Positions 31,724 to 43,500 of a stretch of DNA of 64,000 nucleotides are shown one piece after another. The notes beneath the pieces are model-generated. The model was not told where the DNA came from. It did not search any database and worked only from the letters and a program-made list of their open reading frames with translations. Position 1 is the first letter of the stretch. Every line of letters begins with the position of its first letter. This DNA comes from Symsagittifera roscoffensis (Eukaryota > Xenacoelomorpha > Acoela > Convolutidae): assembly GCF_963678635.1 (NCBI RefSeq), contig NC_087063.1:58660759-58724758 (forward strand). The letters are read 5' to 3'. The position numbers were made by a program, and so were the translations under genes.

Positions 31724-32419
31724 GACAGCAAAATTAATATAAAAGATAAATATACAAGAATGCAAAACACCGCTTTAACATTCTTCCAAAGAACAAACAA
31801 CCACCATTCTTTTCAAAGTTTTACGCCATCTATAATAAAGCAAGAAAACATCTTAAGCCACTCTCAGGATACATTTACGAATTTCCGATTAAACAAGTTC
31901 ACCATAACGACAAAAGTCAAAACAGACAACATCTATATATGTCTGACTTTGAATTTAGACCAGTTCAAAAATTTTTTTGAATAACAATTTCATCCATAAA
32001 ACACATGAAAAGCTCAAACTCCGATATAATTTCTCTTCATGTATATAAAAATTCTCCATATAAAATAACTTTACCTTTAGGACTTCTAGGATATTGTGAA
32101 ACCAATGCAACACTTTCCCCAGAAAAGAAGTAGCATACAGAGTAAATAATATATTACAATTACTAGATATATGTCAATCGACAATTCTCGATGAAGAATT
32201 ATCAATTAATAATATAATTAGCAATGAAAAAGAACACAGACTAATTCACAAAAACACCTTATTTTAAACCAACATCAAAATATCACACTATACAGAAGAG
32301 CAACAAAAATTCTTAACAATGTTCAATTTTCAAAACTCTCAAATAACACAGAAGGAATTTGAAAAACTAACCGATTTACTGTTAAGATATCCAGCAGTTT
32401 AAGCAAAATCTAAATTTGA

Positions 32420-33110
32420 TGTTGGAAAAAGAAATTCACCACTACATTTACCCTTGAAACCTGACGCAGTTTTCAAACAAGAAAGAGCAAGCAAAGTACC
32501 AATTCGCTTACATGACAAAGTTAATAGATTACTTGACATTCTAGAACAATACGAAATCATATCTCCAGTAAACAAAGAAGAGCAACCAAAAGGCAACAGC
32601 TTTAAAAACCCTGTTATTATTCACGCTAAAGGAGAATCACTAAAAATAGTTCTAGACGCCAGATATCTCAATTCACTCATTGATGAGTCTAAATGTAATT
32701 GGCCAATAGAACTAATTCAAGTAATTTCAACAAAGATAAACGGTAAATACTTCACAACCGCAGACACGAATAGTGCATATAACCAAATGCCACTCGATGA
32801 ACAATCACGACGATTAACATAATTCGTTATTGGAAACCAACAATACGAAATTAATAGATTATTCTATGGTATATCCATAGGACCAGCAGCTTTCTCAGCC
32901 TTCATGTGTAAAATTTTTAGACCACTCATACTTAGTAGAAAGGCAATCATGTATTTAGACGATGTTTTCATGCAATCATGCCCATCATAGTATGCAATCA
33001 TAGTATGGACAGCAGGATAAAATCTTGCACTACCTGATACTCTTAGTAGAAATACACCACCTGAACTATTAACAAGAAAAACAACATTCGAAATACCACA
33101 AAACATATAA
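32420..33110 (+). pseudogene. element B reverse transcriptase joined to the end of RNase H
   Basis: RT blocks: QERASKVPIRLHDKVNRLL, LKIVLDARYLNSLIDESKC, TADTNSAYNQMPLDEQS, a TAA stop, then FVIGNQQYEINRLFYGISIGP and YLDDVFMQS (YXDD catalytic motif, about 32952-32978). Immediately after, about 33000, the sequence jumps to WTAG(stop)NLALPDTLSRN. In element A that motif ends RNase H. The RNase H core has been deleted here, and a small direct repeat (ATGCAATCAT/ATAGTATG) marks the junction. Confidence 0.8.
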
Positions 33111-33589
33111 TTTTATCTCGCCTAAGATGAAACTTCACCTCGATTAGAATGTAAATACGCAGTAAAAACTGACATAGATCAGTCACAAAAAAAAACAATC
33201 TACAACATTTTCCACTCTATTTAGATTGTCAAAGCAACCATTATGAAGTTGATTTATTAGGAACATCTACATTCAAGCAAATTCCATATTCACATTGGAT
33301 CAAAAATAATACTCAACAAAAACGAAATAAACAACAACCACATAAAAAAGACACATTTCCTTTAACAGAAAAGGAAAACCTGTGATACCATAAAATTTTC
33401 AGGCCCGCTACCAAATGATTCAAAATACACGATAAATCAAGTTTTTAATCTTCATGACCCACTTGATGCAATACCCCTACAAAAAATCGAAATAGAAAAA
33501 AATTTTCTACCAACAACAGAAAAAATAACACTTGAATTATTACAAAAACACCTAAACCTTGACCCCGTCATTAGACAGCTCAAATCATG

Positions 33590-34920
33590 GCACAAATATA
33601 AAACAAAGCCAACAAAAGCTGATACAAAACACTCCTTAAATATTTCAGAAAATTTAATAATACCACCATAAATGAAAACACAGACATTCTAGAATATCAA
33701 ACACCTGATTTTAAAGTACCATGTCTACCTTTAAGTATGATGCTAATCGCATTTAATACTTCCCATACCTTAAATACAAAAGTACATTCTGGATCAGAAA
33801 AACATATTCTAATTTTATACAAAATGTTTATTTTCCTAAAGCACCAATTTGAATAAAAGTTTTATGCAACGATTGTATAATATGCCAATTAAATAAACCC
33901 TATCCAAATCAAAAACAAATCGCAGAAAAACAAGATTTTAAAGGACAAAGTCTTGATTTTAATCACAATATCATTTGACACAAAAGGACCAATTTCACCA
34001 TCTTCAGAAGGAAACTCATATATCATGGTGTTTGTTGATGCATTTACACATTATGTAGCACTTAATCCAGTACCCCATTGTAATGCTTATTAGGCATATA
34101 CAACACTCTACGAACACTGAATAGCTAAATTTGGATTACCCGAAATTTTAGTCACAGACAATGGCACTGAATTTATAAATAATGAAATCATCACATTATG
34201 CCACCTTTATAACATTGAACATAAACCACGTACATCTCATGCACCTTGGACAAATGGATTAGTCGAAGGTATGAACCGTTCATTACAAGAATACCTCAGA
34301 TGTATCATTAATGGAAATGATACCCGATATACTGAATGGTCAGATGTAAAATTATTTCCACTTTCATATAATCCACAAATTACAACAACAATGAGAATAT
34401 CACCATATGAAATGGTTTTCAACCAAAAACCACGTAAACCAAAAACGTTTACAGCAAACGCCCACAAAAATGCACAAGGTTATTGTCAACCAAACAAAGA
34501 TTCAATTTGTTATAATCTATCACTACATACCCATGAAGAAGAACACTTTCATCATCCACAAATTTTAAAATTAGCTTTCGGTACCCACACCGAATGGATT
34601 TTAAATAGAGATGAAAAACACAATGAAATTTATCAAAAAATAACAAAAAATTACTTCAAAGACAAAACACAAATACCCAAATTAATTCACGCTGTACACC
34701 AGCAACAAATCTAAAAATAGGAACATTTGTTTTAATTCCCAATTTTACAACAAAAAAAGGAACTTCTAAAAAGTTACAACTGCTCCGAAAAGGACCATAT
34801 CAAATAATTGAGAAACCCACTGATGTCACATACAAATTGATCGACACAAATAAAAAAGAAATTATTCAACACCGAAATAACCTATTAACCTTAATACCCA
34901 AAAGAATATGCCTTCCGTGA
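33590..34920 (+). pseudogene. element B integrase
   Basis: Remnants of CNDCIICQLNKPYP (zinc finger), FDTKGPISPSSEGNSY with the first Asp, LVTDNGTEFINNE with the second Asp, and GLVEGMNRSLQEYLRC with the catalytic Glu, then a 147-codon open stretch (34271-34714). After a frameshift comes KKLQLLRKGPYQIIEKP, the C-terminal DNA-binding module. The DDE residues are all recognisable, but stops and shifts interrupt the frame. The stretch from 34920 to 36078 has only short fragments, including a hydrophobic piece near 35930-35990. Confidence 0.85.
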
Positions 34921-36078
34921 ATTAACACAACTATATTCTTTCACAGTTTTAAAAATTGTTCAAAACAATTCAGAAACTAAACTAAATCACCACACCGATG
35001 AACAAACAAGCTCAAAATTAGATGAATAAAAGAAAATGTTAACCAAATATCTCTTAAGCCAATAACACAAATATCTCAAAAAGAAAGAAAAAATAGGAAA
35101 ATGACAGAAAAAATTTTACCACAAGATCAAAAAGAAAAATCTGAACATACAGAATCATCACGACTCAGAAGTCAACCAGGAAAAAACTATAAAACCTTCA
35201 TTCCACAATCCAAAACATTAAAGAAAGTCGAATTTAAAAAATAACTTTCACTTTCAATCTCCATAATTTTCTTTTAATTCTTTTGCACAATCCACATTTT
35301 TAAAATATCATGCTGAAAAATAATCGAACAGATCTAGTTCAAATTCAACCAATAGAAATCGTCCCGAATAAAACACTTTATTAATAGCAATACGACTTTA
35401 TTAGCCGACACATATTCACCTCCAAGCTTATCTATAACTAACGTCAAGACCTCCAGGTCAAAAATAAGCAAACCGCTACAAAATGACAACTAAAAGAAAT
35501 ATAATCTCAATATTACAACCCTTCCCTATCAAGCAGTACAAAGATCAACAATATTTTCTCAACTTAACACTCACAAACCCCTCGAGCAAAATTATTAAAT
35601 TAACCTAAAGAACAAAAAGCACATGATCATTTAGCCTAAGGTATGAATATTTCTTGGATACCCCCAATTATTCCATAAATAAAAACAAAGCTACGAAGAT
35701 CTCCCCGACATCTCAAAATAACCCCTCAGCAACACTTGACGAAATCCAACCCACTTAGCAAAAATCAATAAATAATCCGACCACACTCGAATTTAGCCCC
35801 AAAAAATTGAAAAAGATTTGACAAACCAAATCACTTCTTCAAGTCTTCTCTCAACAACGGTCACTAAATTCAAACAAATTTTTTTCAAACTTTTAATAAA
35901 CCTTTCAAATCTTCTAAAAAAATTTACAGTATTTTTAACTAATATCATAGAAAACCTATTCATACTTTTCATAGTATTTTGCAATCTTTTTTAAATTTTC
36001 TACTCCTTTGAAGTATATATAACCCTCTCCACAATACTTGATAACCTCCTCAGGTACGATAACTTCATAACTATGTAA

Positions 36079-36636
36079 ATGTTTCGTAATCTATTTAGTA
36101 GAACAGATATCTTTCTGCTATTTCTAACTTTTCTCACATTTTCAACATCACTTATTATGACAATATGTAAATATAAAAAAAATCCCTCTCGTACAGGACT
36201 CCAAGATTTATTAGTAACACACTACGATTGTGAAGAAAACGAACAAAAAACACTACACAAATATGCTGTAAATCAAGTCACACAATGTGAATCCGAACCG
36301 CAAGCTATAGAAACAACCAATATAATAGCTACACTATACTCAAAAGCCCGAGCGACAACACTAACAGGATACAAATTTACAGCAACATTTTCCGAAAAGA
36401 AAGTACATAGTTCACAAGTTTCAAACGGAAATGAAAATAGATCGGATCACGAATCTTTCTACCAAAGTAATATTGAAATATTATTACATCTCAGCCCTCA
36501 AGACTGTAAAAACGAATTAAAACGACTCAACTTAACACCAAACGAAGGAACAAACAGAAACCTTGTAAACTTTCAGTTTTTCCAGATGAAGCACATCAAG
36601 CAGAACTTGAAAAACACCAAGATCACATATTACTAG
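36079..36636 (+). CDS. element B intact 185-codon ORF with an N-terminal membrane segment (env position)
   Basis: Starts MFRNLFSRTDIFLLFLTFLTF with a hydrophobic stretch over residues 11-30 followed by CKYKK, so it is a signal anchor or type II membrane segment. The remaining 150 residues are polar, without cysteine-rich patterns or known motifs. It is open, unlike almost all of B's other domains. A frameshift near 36570 would extend it by about 45 residues to a TGA at about 36711 (PDEAHQAELEKHQDHI). It occupies the place of env in other gypsy elements, but I see no envelope hallmarks. Function unknown. Confidence 0.5.
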   Translation: MFRNLFSRTDIFLLFLTFLTFSTSLIMTICKYKKNPSRTGLQDLLVTHYDCEENEQKTLHKYAVNQVTQCESEPQAIETTNIIATLYSKARATTLTGYKFTATFSEKKVHSSQVSNGNENRSDHESFYQSNIEILLHLSPQDCKNELKRLNLTPNEGTNRNLVNFQFFQMKHIKQNLKNTKITYY

Positions 36637-36791
36637 AAACAAAATTCCCCTTCCATGGAGCACACGGAAGATATACAGCAATTTGCCGAGTACTCGAACT
36701 TTTTCTTTGAAGTAGTACAGTTTTAGAATAAAGAAGCAAAAAGAAATAAGAATAATCCACTTATGATTCAGGTTTCTTGGTCGGGTTTCCC

Positions 36792-36797
36792 TTTATT
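36792..36797 (-). promoter_or_regulatory. candidate polyadenylation signal of IFT122
   Basis: AATAAA on the - strand, 235 bases past the stop codon. No other copy occurs between it and the stop. Confidence 0.45.
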
Positions 36798-37031
36798 ACT
36801 CAGCTTTGGTCTAATCAGCAACAATTTCTAGAAATTTTAATTGACAATATTTCTACATATTTACATTTAATGCCGTTTCAAATCACGCGAGAGTAGAGTT
36901 ACAAGGAATATAGACATCCCAATACAGAATTCGCATTAAGGCAGCAATAGTCTTTAGCAAGGCTTAGTTGAGTTTCAAAATTGGGAAGCCAAATAAATTT
37001 CATGAATATGCACAAAATATTTACACTTCAT

Positions 37032-37512
37032 TTACAGAATTCCATTTAGGTATCCGTTGCTAGACGGGAGTCCATTTTGTACATATAAGTTAGAATTCGT
37101 GCTTGCGATGTGATCATTTCTTGAACTGGTTCTCCGGCAAAAAGGACAGTGACCCTTTGACAGAGACGCTAGAAACCAGTCATCGGTTAAGAACATGAAC
37201 TGACACGATGAGCAGACCGTTATAGGTTGGGTTCTCAGACGCATCCAGTGAAATTGCCATTGCAGCGGTTCGTCCCATTTCTGGACTAGAACCGCTGTGG
37301 GTTCCAGAGACTTTAGAATGTCTCGACTGACTCGGATTGCTTCATAGGAGTCTTGTGCCCCGAGTGACATCATTTCGGTGTTAATGAGTCGTTCCATTGC
37401 ACTTTCGTCGTCTCCTTCGTCACCGAGAGGTTCGTCATCTCCAAGCCGAAGTTGTTCGTATCCGTTCTCCTGTCGGATTAAGTCTCGGTCTTGATTTGGT
37501 TTCTTTCCGGAC
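37032..37512 (-). CDS. IFT122: IFT122 exon 4 (C-terminus, second zinc ribbon)
   Basis: The acceptor AAATGATTAG is followed by GTCCGGAAAG, completing Lys 1086. An acidic stretch (DDEPLGDEGDDES) leads to KWDEPLQWQFHWMRL and CSSC...CPFC. The 35-residue tail after the zinc ribbon is Ser/Asn-rich. Intron 3 (37513-37902, 390 bp) separates it from exon 3 and holds nothing recognisable. Confidence 0.93.
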
Positions 37513-40500
37513 CTAATCATTTTTATTTTTATTAGGTTCTAATCAGTTTTATTTCGGGTCCAAACATTTCGGAAAGTACAAAACCATTAGCCGTATTTTT
37601 TGTTTTTCTAACACCAAAGAAGAAAGCAATGGGAAAGCCGCCAACTCTCTGCCTCTTTACTGCAAGATCACATAGTCGAGGCACATAGTGCAAGATCACA
37701 TCCCTCGTGGACAAATCGTCTTAACTTTAAGCTATACAAAAAAATTTGCCAGATACAAGCAAATCGATTTTTTTTTGAAACTGGTATTTCATATAGGTCA
37801 ATCTTGAGTGCCATTTCTGATATTTCCTGAGAAAAACTTAGGTCAGTTCTCATTTTGAGAAAAAAAAACAAGATTTGACACGAATTATAATACAGTACTC
37901 ACTTTGGTGGTTCCAAAGATATCAGTTGCATGGCCTCGTCTCTTGAAATTCCACTTTCAGGTACAAACTCAACGAGTGGTAGGATCTCAAACCCAATGAA
38001 CGAAAAGTTGAACGGCTGCTTGCAATTCACACACGAGTTACCCAGTCTATTGAGCAAGGGATTCTTCTGAAGACATCGGAAGCACAGAGGTTCTACCTCC
38101 GCATTATCAGAACAGGGCTTCGCTTTCACACTAAGAGTTCCAATATCTATGCTCTCCTGATGCTTAACAGGTACGCTCAACCGTTGCAAGTTATCATACG
38201 CTTGTCTCGCCAGTTTATAAGCAGCGATATTTGGGTTGGAACTTTGCTTTGCAAGCGTTAAAAAGGTAGCCACCTTTGATATGCCTTTTGGAACGAAACT
38301 GAAATGTCCTTTTTCGAGCATGGAATGCAGCAGAAACCTGCAAATACTGAAGAGAACTTCGGGTAAATGAGACGTGAATGGTTCCTCAGTGTATCTATGA
38401 ACTGCGTGGAAGGTGTAGTACATTGTAGCCAGTTTCTGGAAGCTGTAGTATTTCGACATCATCGCTTGTTCTTTCTCGCCATGAGTGCATGCCATTTTTA
38501 TACACATAGCCGATAGCTTCCAGTAGAAGAATCCTGCGTCCTCGAACCGATTTTGATCAACAGCGTTTTTGGTCAAAGCTTCTAGAACTTTCCCGGCCTC
38601 TTCTTCTTTGCCTGCCTTGAAGAAGAACTCTTGTGCACGCTCGAAGTCTCCTTGCTCCTCAGCCAGGTGTTTAGCGTAGGGGAAGAAGACGTCCTCTTTG
38701 AATTCAGGGTTGTTGCGCACGAACTCAAAAGCTTGTTCCCATGAATGGAACTGTACGAAGAGGTCAACAAGGCCTGGAATCAGTAACTACAATTAACATT
38801 CCCTTAATCAATCGGTAGAACAACAGTTAGCTCAGAACTAGTTCCCTGCAAAATTTTGCAAGGAAAAAAATGCTGCTTGAGAAGAAAAACCTAAGGTTAA
38901 GACAGCAATAACCAACATCACAAAATTTTGAAAAAAAAAATCGTTCGTCAAAATCTGTTTTTTTTTCATAATTTCGAACAAAGCCAACTGACAGTTAGAA
39001 AAACTTTCTCTGTGACGGAATCGATCATACGACAAGAAAACTTGACCACTGTCCTCGCATCTGAGCTACGATCCCTTGAAAACTTGCGAACATTAGCCAC
39101 AAATAAAGCAGCTAGATATGCTAAAATTAGCCAACAGACTGTTGGAAAAGAGTCAATGAACGCAAACAAAACTGAAAAAAAAAAAATAGAAAATCTTTTT
39201 TTATAAAACTCAGCACTCGAAAGAAAAAAACAGATGGCCTTCAAGCTCTTGAATTTCTAGAACACTTTATGATTGACACTTTTTTGGTAAAATCAACCCA
39301 ATTTGAGAAAACTGGATCAATCGGTAAAACTTTTATTTCGCTGCAAAATTCGATATTTGAATTCCACTTTTTCGTGAAATTAACATGGAGTTTATCTTCC
39401 CTTTAATAAACAAAAAAAAAACGAACTGAACTTTGAAAAATCAGAAGTCAAACCAAACCGCGAAAAGGTAAATTTGATCCGAAAAAAATATCACGACCTA
39501 TATAAAAGTCTGACTACGTTCATCGACTCTTAAAAATATTTAGTTACACAGAGGTAAAGCTGAGCTTCGCAACACTTGCGATACCATTCAAAACATTGCC
39601 AAATGACAGTTGGAAAAGAGTAATGAACGCAATGAAACTTAAAAAAATGGACTTGTTTTTTTTTCAAAAATCTTCAACTTTTGAATTTCGAAGAAAATAA
39701 TAGATGGCCATCACAGCTATTTGAAATTAAAGAACAATTTATGATGGACAACTTTCTGTAAACAGTAAGCTAATTTGAGAAACTGGATCAATAAGTAAAA
39801 TTTTTATTGGGTAAATCTGATAATTAATTACCATTTTCGAAGTTAGAAGTCACAGGTCAAACCGCGAAAAATCAAAAGCGAGCATGAACAAACTTCAGAA
39901 AAAAAACAAAAAAAATCAGCAAGACCTATATAACAGTAGTCACTACGTTCACTCTTAAAAACAAGATATTGAAAAGAAAAAAGAAGCAATTCAAAAATCA
40001 AGAAAATTCTCATACCTTTGTTTCGGATGATGTTCATAAACGACCTTAACAAAAATTAAGAATCAATGACCGAGTGGAAACTAAGGCAAAAAACAAATTC
40101 AAAGTCACTAAGTTCCCAAAAAAAACTAGCAAAATATCAAAAATTGTTTTTTTTCAAGGAGATTACTTTATTTATTAAGAAAATAGGGCAACACCAGTTG
40201 TGCAGCGAAGACTCGCACTCTGTTCTTTCAATAAGACATTAATTTGGCAGCCGTTTTCGAAAAAAAATGAAAAATATTCTGAAAAACGGTCAAAATTTAG
40301 AATACCAAAACACTTTTTCTACCAAAAATAGGGCGTAGCAGCTTATCCAAAACTTATACCCAAAACAAGCTCTTCTGATTTAATCCTCAATCTCAGATTT
40401 GTCATGGTAGCTTCCGAGAATAAAAATGCCCAAAAAGCAAAAAAAAGAGAGAAGCCGACTATAAGAGCAGAGTAGTAACCAGCCTATCCATTGGTAACCT

Positions 40501-43500
40501 TTTAATGAAAATCTTGAACTAAATCTCGGAAAAATCTGGAATTTTGGCGAACACAGCAAAATTTTCGATATGTCACACACTAACATTTTCATTTTGATTG
40601 ATATCTTTATCAAACAGCAACTAGTCAGCAATAAGCAAGAAACTAAAATATAAAGCTAAGAAGCAAAGTTAACCAGATATATAAAAAAGCAAAAACACCG
40701 CTAAAAATGAGCATCTCTATCTGCGACATAGGTTGGAAAAAATGTGGATACCCAATATGACATTACAAATCGCTAAAGTAACAATCAAACTTTTCATGGC
40801 CCTATCTTATTGAAGCAGGCAAAAACAGTTAAAAGGTAGCCTAAAAAGTAGGCATTATGAATTGACGCAACCGATATAACAATAGCAGAACCCGTTTAAC
40901 GAAAAAAAAAACAAAAAAAATTATATAAAATCAGAGTTGCTTAATTTACTAACAGACCAAGTTTCAATTATAGAAAAAACTCTTTGAATGAAAAAAACCC
41001 AAACATTGGAAATTAACTGCCTGAAAAGTGAACCACATAAAACACAGCGATGCGACTCAGAGCTTCGCACCACTTGCAATGCAAAAATGGCAAGTCAAGA
41101 AAAAAGTTATCAAAAAATCAGATTATGAAACAGTTGGAAAAACATTTTAAAAAACGTTAAGCAACAAAATCGGCCTACCTCCAACTTACTTACTGCCTAC
41201 TATTCATCGAAGTCTTCCGAAGACACGCAATCAAACCATTGGTAAACTGCACTGATGAAAGAAACCAAAAACCACTAACTCTGATATACTTTTTAAATAA
41301 GTAAATGAAAGATATTATTCAAATTTTCAGAAGCTTAGACAAATTAGATTAGAAACACAACAAATGTGATCTTAACACTATCCTGAAAAAACTTTTGAAA
41401 AAAATCCGAAGATTCTGACCAGTACTTTTCAAAACAATATGGGCTAAAAAGCAATGAGAACATAATTTCAATTGTTGTTTTTTCAAACTAACAAAAAATA
41501 AAAAACTGCGAAAACACATACTCTCATTTACCTACACCAAAAAAATTGATAAAAACAGCTGATTGAACAAACAAAAGCATGAAAGGTTAAAACCAAAGTT
41601 ATTGTGCAAACTGAAAACAAAAACAATAAAAATATATCTTTTTTAAATTTCAAAAAAAATTCGACCATTTAATTTTTTTTTTCATTTTTTAAGTTTTCAA
41701 TTTTATAACGAAGGGTCTGTGAAAGTGATCTAGATTTGCTCAAAACATTTTGTAAGACTTCAATCATTCTTCTAAAAACCAACAAAAAGTAATTGAAAAA
41801 AATTAACTCGGAAAATGAGCCGACGGAATTAAAGCTGAAACTAACGAATTTTTTGGCACAATCCCTGACAGGTACACAAGGCATATACCTAACATGAACA
41901 TACTGCGTTTATCTCTGCAGTAAAACGCGTGCTAATTCAACTCACATGCGAAATCTGTGGACAAAGTTGATTACGGGAAAAAAATTAGTACCCGGTTGCA
42001 AAACCCTTGCTTATCGCGAGGGTAATATGCATTTGGAAAAAAAAAACGGAAAAAGAGCCAACAGAAATTAAGACAAATATCTCAAATTCAAAAACAAATC
42101 AGTATTTTTTCAAAAAATTTTGAAAATTAGTTTCCACCTTGAATGATCTAGAAAATAGTTTTATTCGAATTTGAGCGTGTCAGCTTGTACAAGGTAAGAA
42201 ATATATGCAGTCAGTGATATACGTGCAATGGAAGAAATACGTGCAGCATAATATGTAAGAAGAGTTGTTTATGAGAAAAAAAGGTCTAGTTCCGGATTAC
42301 AAGTCACTTGCTCTTGTCGCCTTTCTTGCTATTACCTTTCTTGTCGCCCAGCTTCTGATAAGCTTCAGCCGCGTAGGCTAACTGACCTCCCTCTTTGAAA
42401 TATCTCGAACATAACTTCAGCTCATTCTTATCTGCCTTGTCCAAAAATATCAACTTATTCTGTAACTCATTGTAATTTCTACTTTCTCCGTATATCTCCA
42501 GAGCTTTCAGTCGTTGTCCCGCTTCCCAGAACATTGTCGCTGCAGTTAGAGCATCATTCGTAGTTTTTGCCCATTCAGCTTGTTTTGAAATCAACTCTTT
42601 CTTTTCCTTCTCGGTCGAATCACCCATGAACTCTTGAGCCTCTTTGAACATTCTCAGATCAGTATACATTGTGGCCGCTCTGTTATCCTGACCCGCCTTT
42701 CTGTACATTTTAGCTGCATTTGAAAACTCGCCCCTATAGGCTGCAATATCCGCTTGGAACATCATTTGGTTATTTGGTTCTGTAATTGGGTTCCTTCGAC
42801 TTCGCTCTTCAATCGAGTGAATCAGCTCCAACATTGTCAGATTTCTCGTCTTCTTGAAGGCTTGCTTTGCTATTTCCAATTGTAACGCGTCTAAGGCCTG
42901 TTTACCCAAGTTTGTCCAGTCTGTATCTGTAACTCCTAGGCATGCAACTTCATATGCAGATCTGAACTCCTTGCGCTCTAGGTACTGATACATTGCGGCC
43001 GATTGGGGAACTTCGACCGAAGTCATCGTAGAAGCAGATCCGAGACAGAAGACATTGGATCCACAGAAACCAACAACATATCCCGACATTTTCTGCTGGT
43101 GAGCTGGGAACGTCGACGCTTTTATGTTCAATGTATCTTTCCCCGAGAAGCACAACATTTCCTCGTTGTGTGTGTTCCAAGCTACACTATTTGCATTCGG
43201 TTCTTGGTACAGAAGTTCTTTAGTTTTGACATCGAAAACTAAGCACATGTTTTCCTCGTCGACAATTGCTATTTTCTTTCGTTGAGAGCTCATGTCCAGG
43301 CAACGAATCGGCAATGAATGCTTCAGCACGCTTATGGGAAATGGGTTATCTATATACACAAGCAGAACTTGACCGCTAGAGAGAGCAACAAGTAAGCCTT
43401 CTCGACCTTTAGCGCCTCCAATAACTTTGATGTACCGAATCGATGAGTCTAGAATCCATTCACGTTCAGTAACTCCATCAAAAGTTATGGACTGTAGCTT

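Larger units (their letters stand above)
23956..36715 (+). mobile_element. element B: decayed Ty3/gypsy-type retrotransposon, 3' LTR missing
   Basis: Order on the + strand: LTR, primer site, 1.4-kb leader, three to four short Gag-related frames, capsid plus knuckle present twice in tandem, protease, RT, RNase H tail only, integrase, a hydrophobic intact frame, and a 3' fragment ending near 36711. Numerous stops and shifts show that it is dead. The far end lies within 80-100 bases of the IFT122 polyadenylation signal. The right boundary is approximate because no 3' LTR is visible. Confidence 0.9.
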
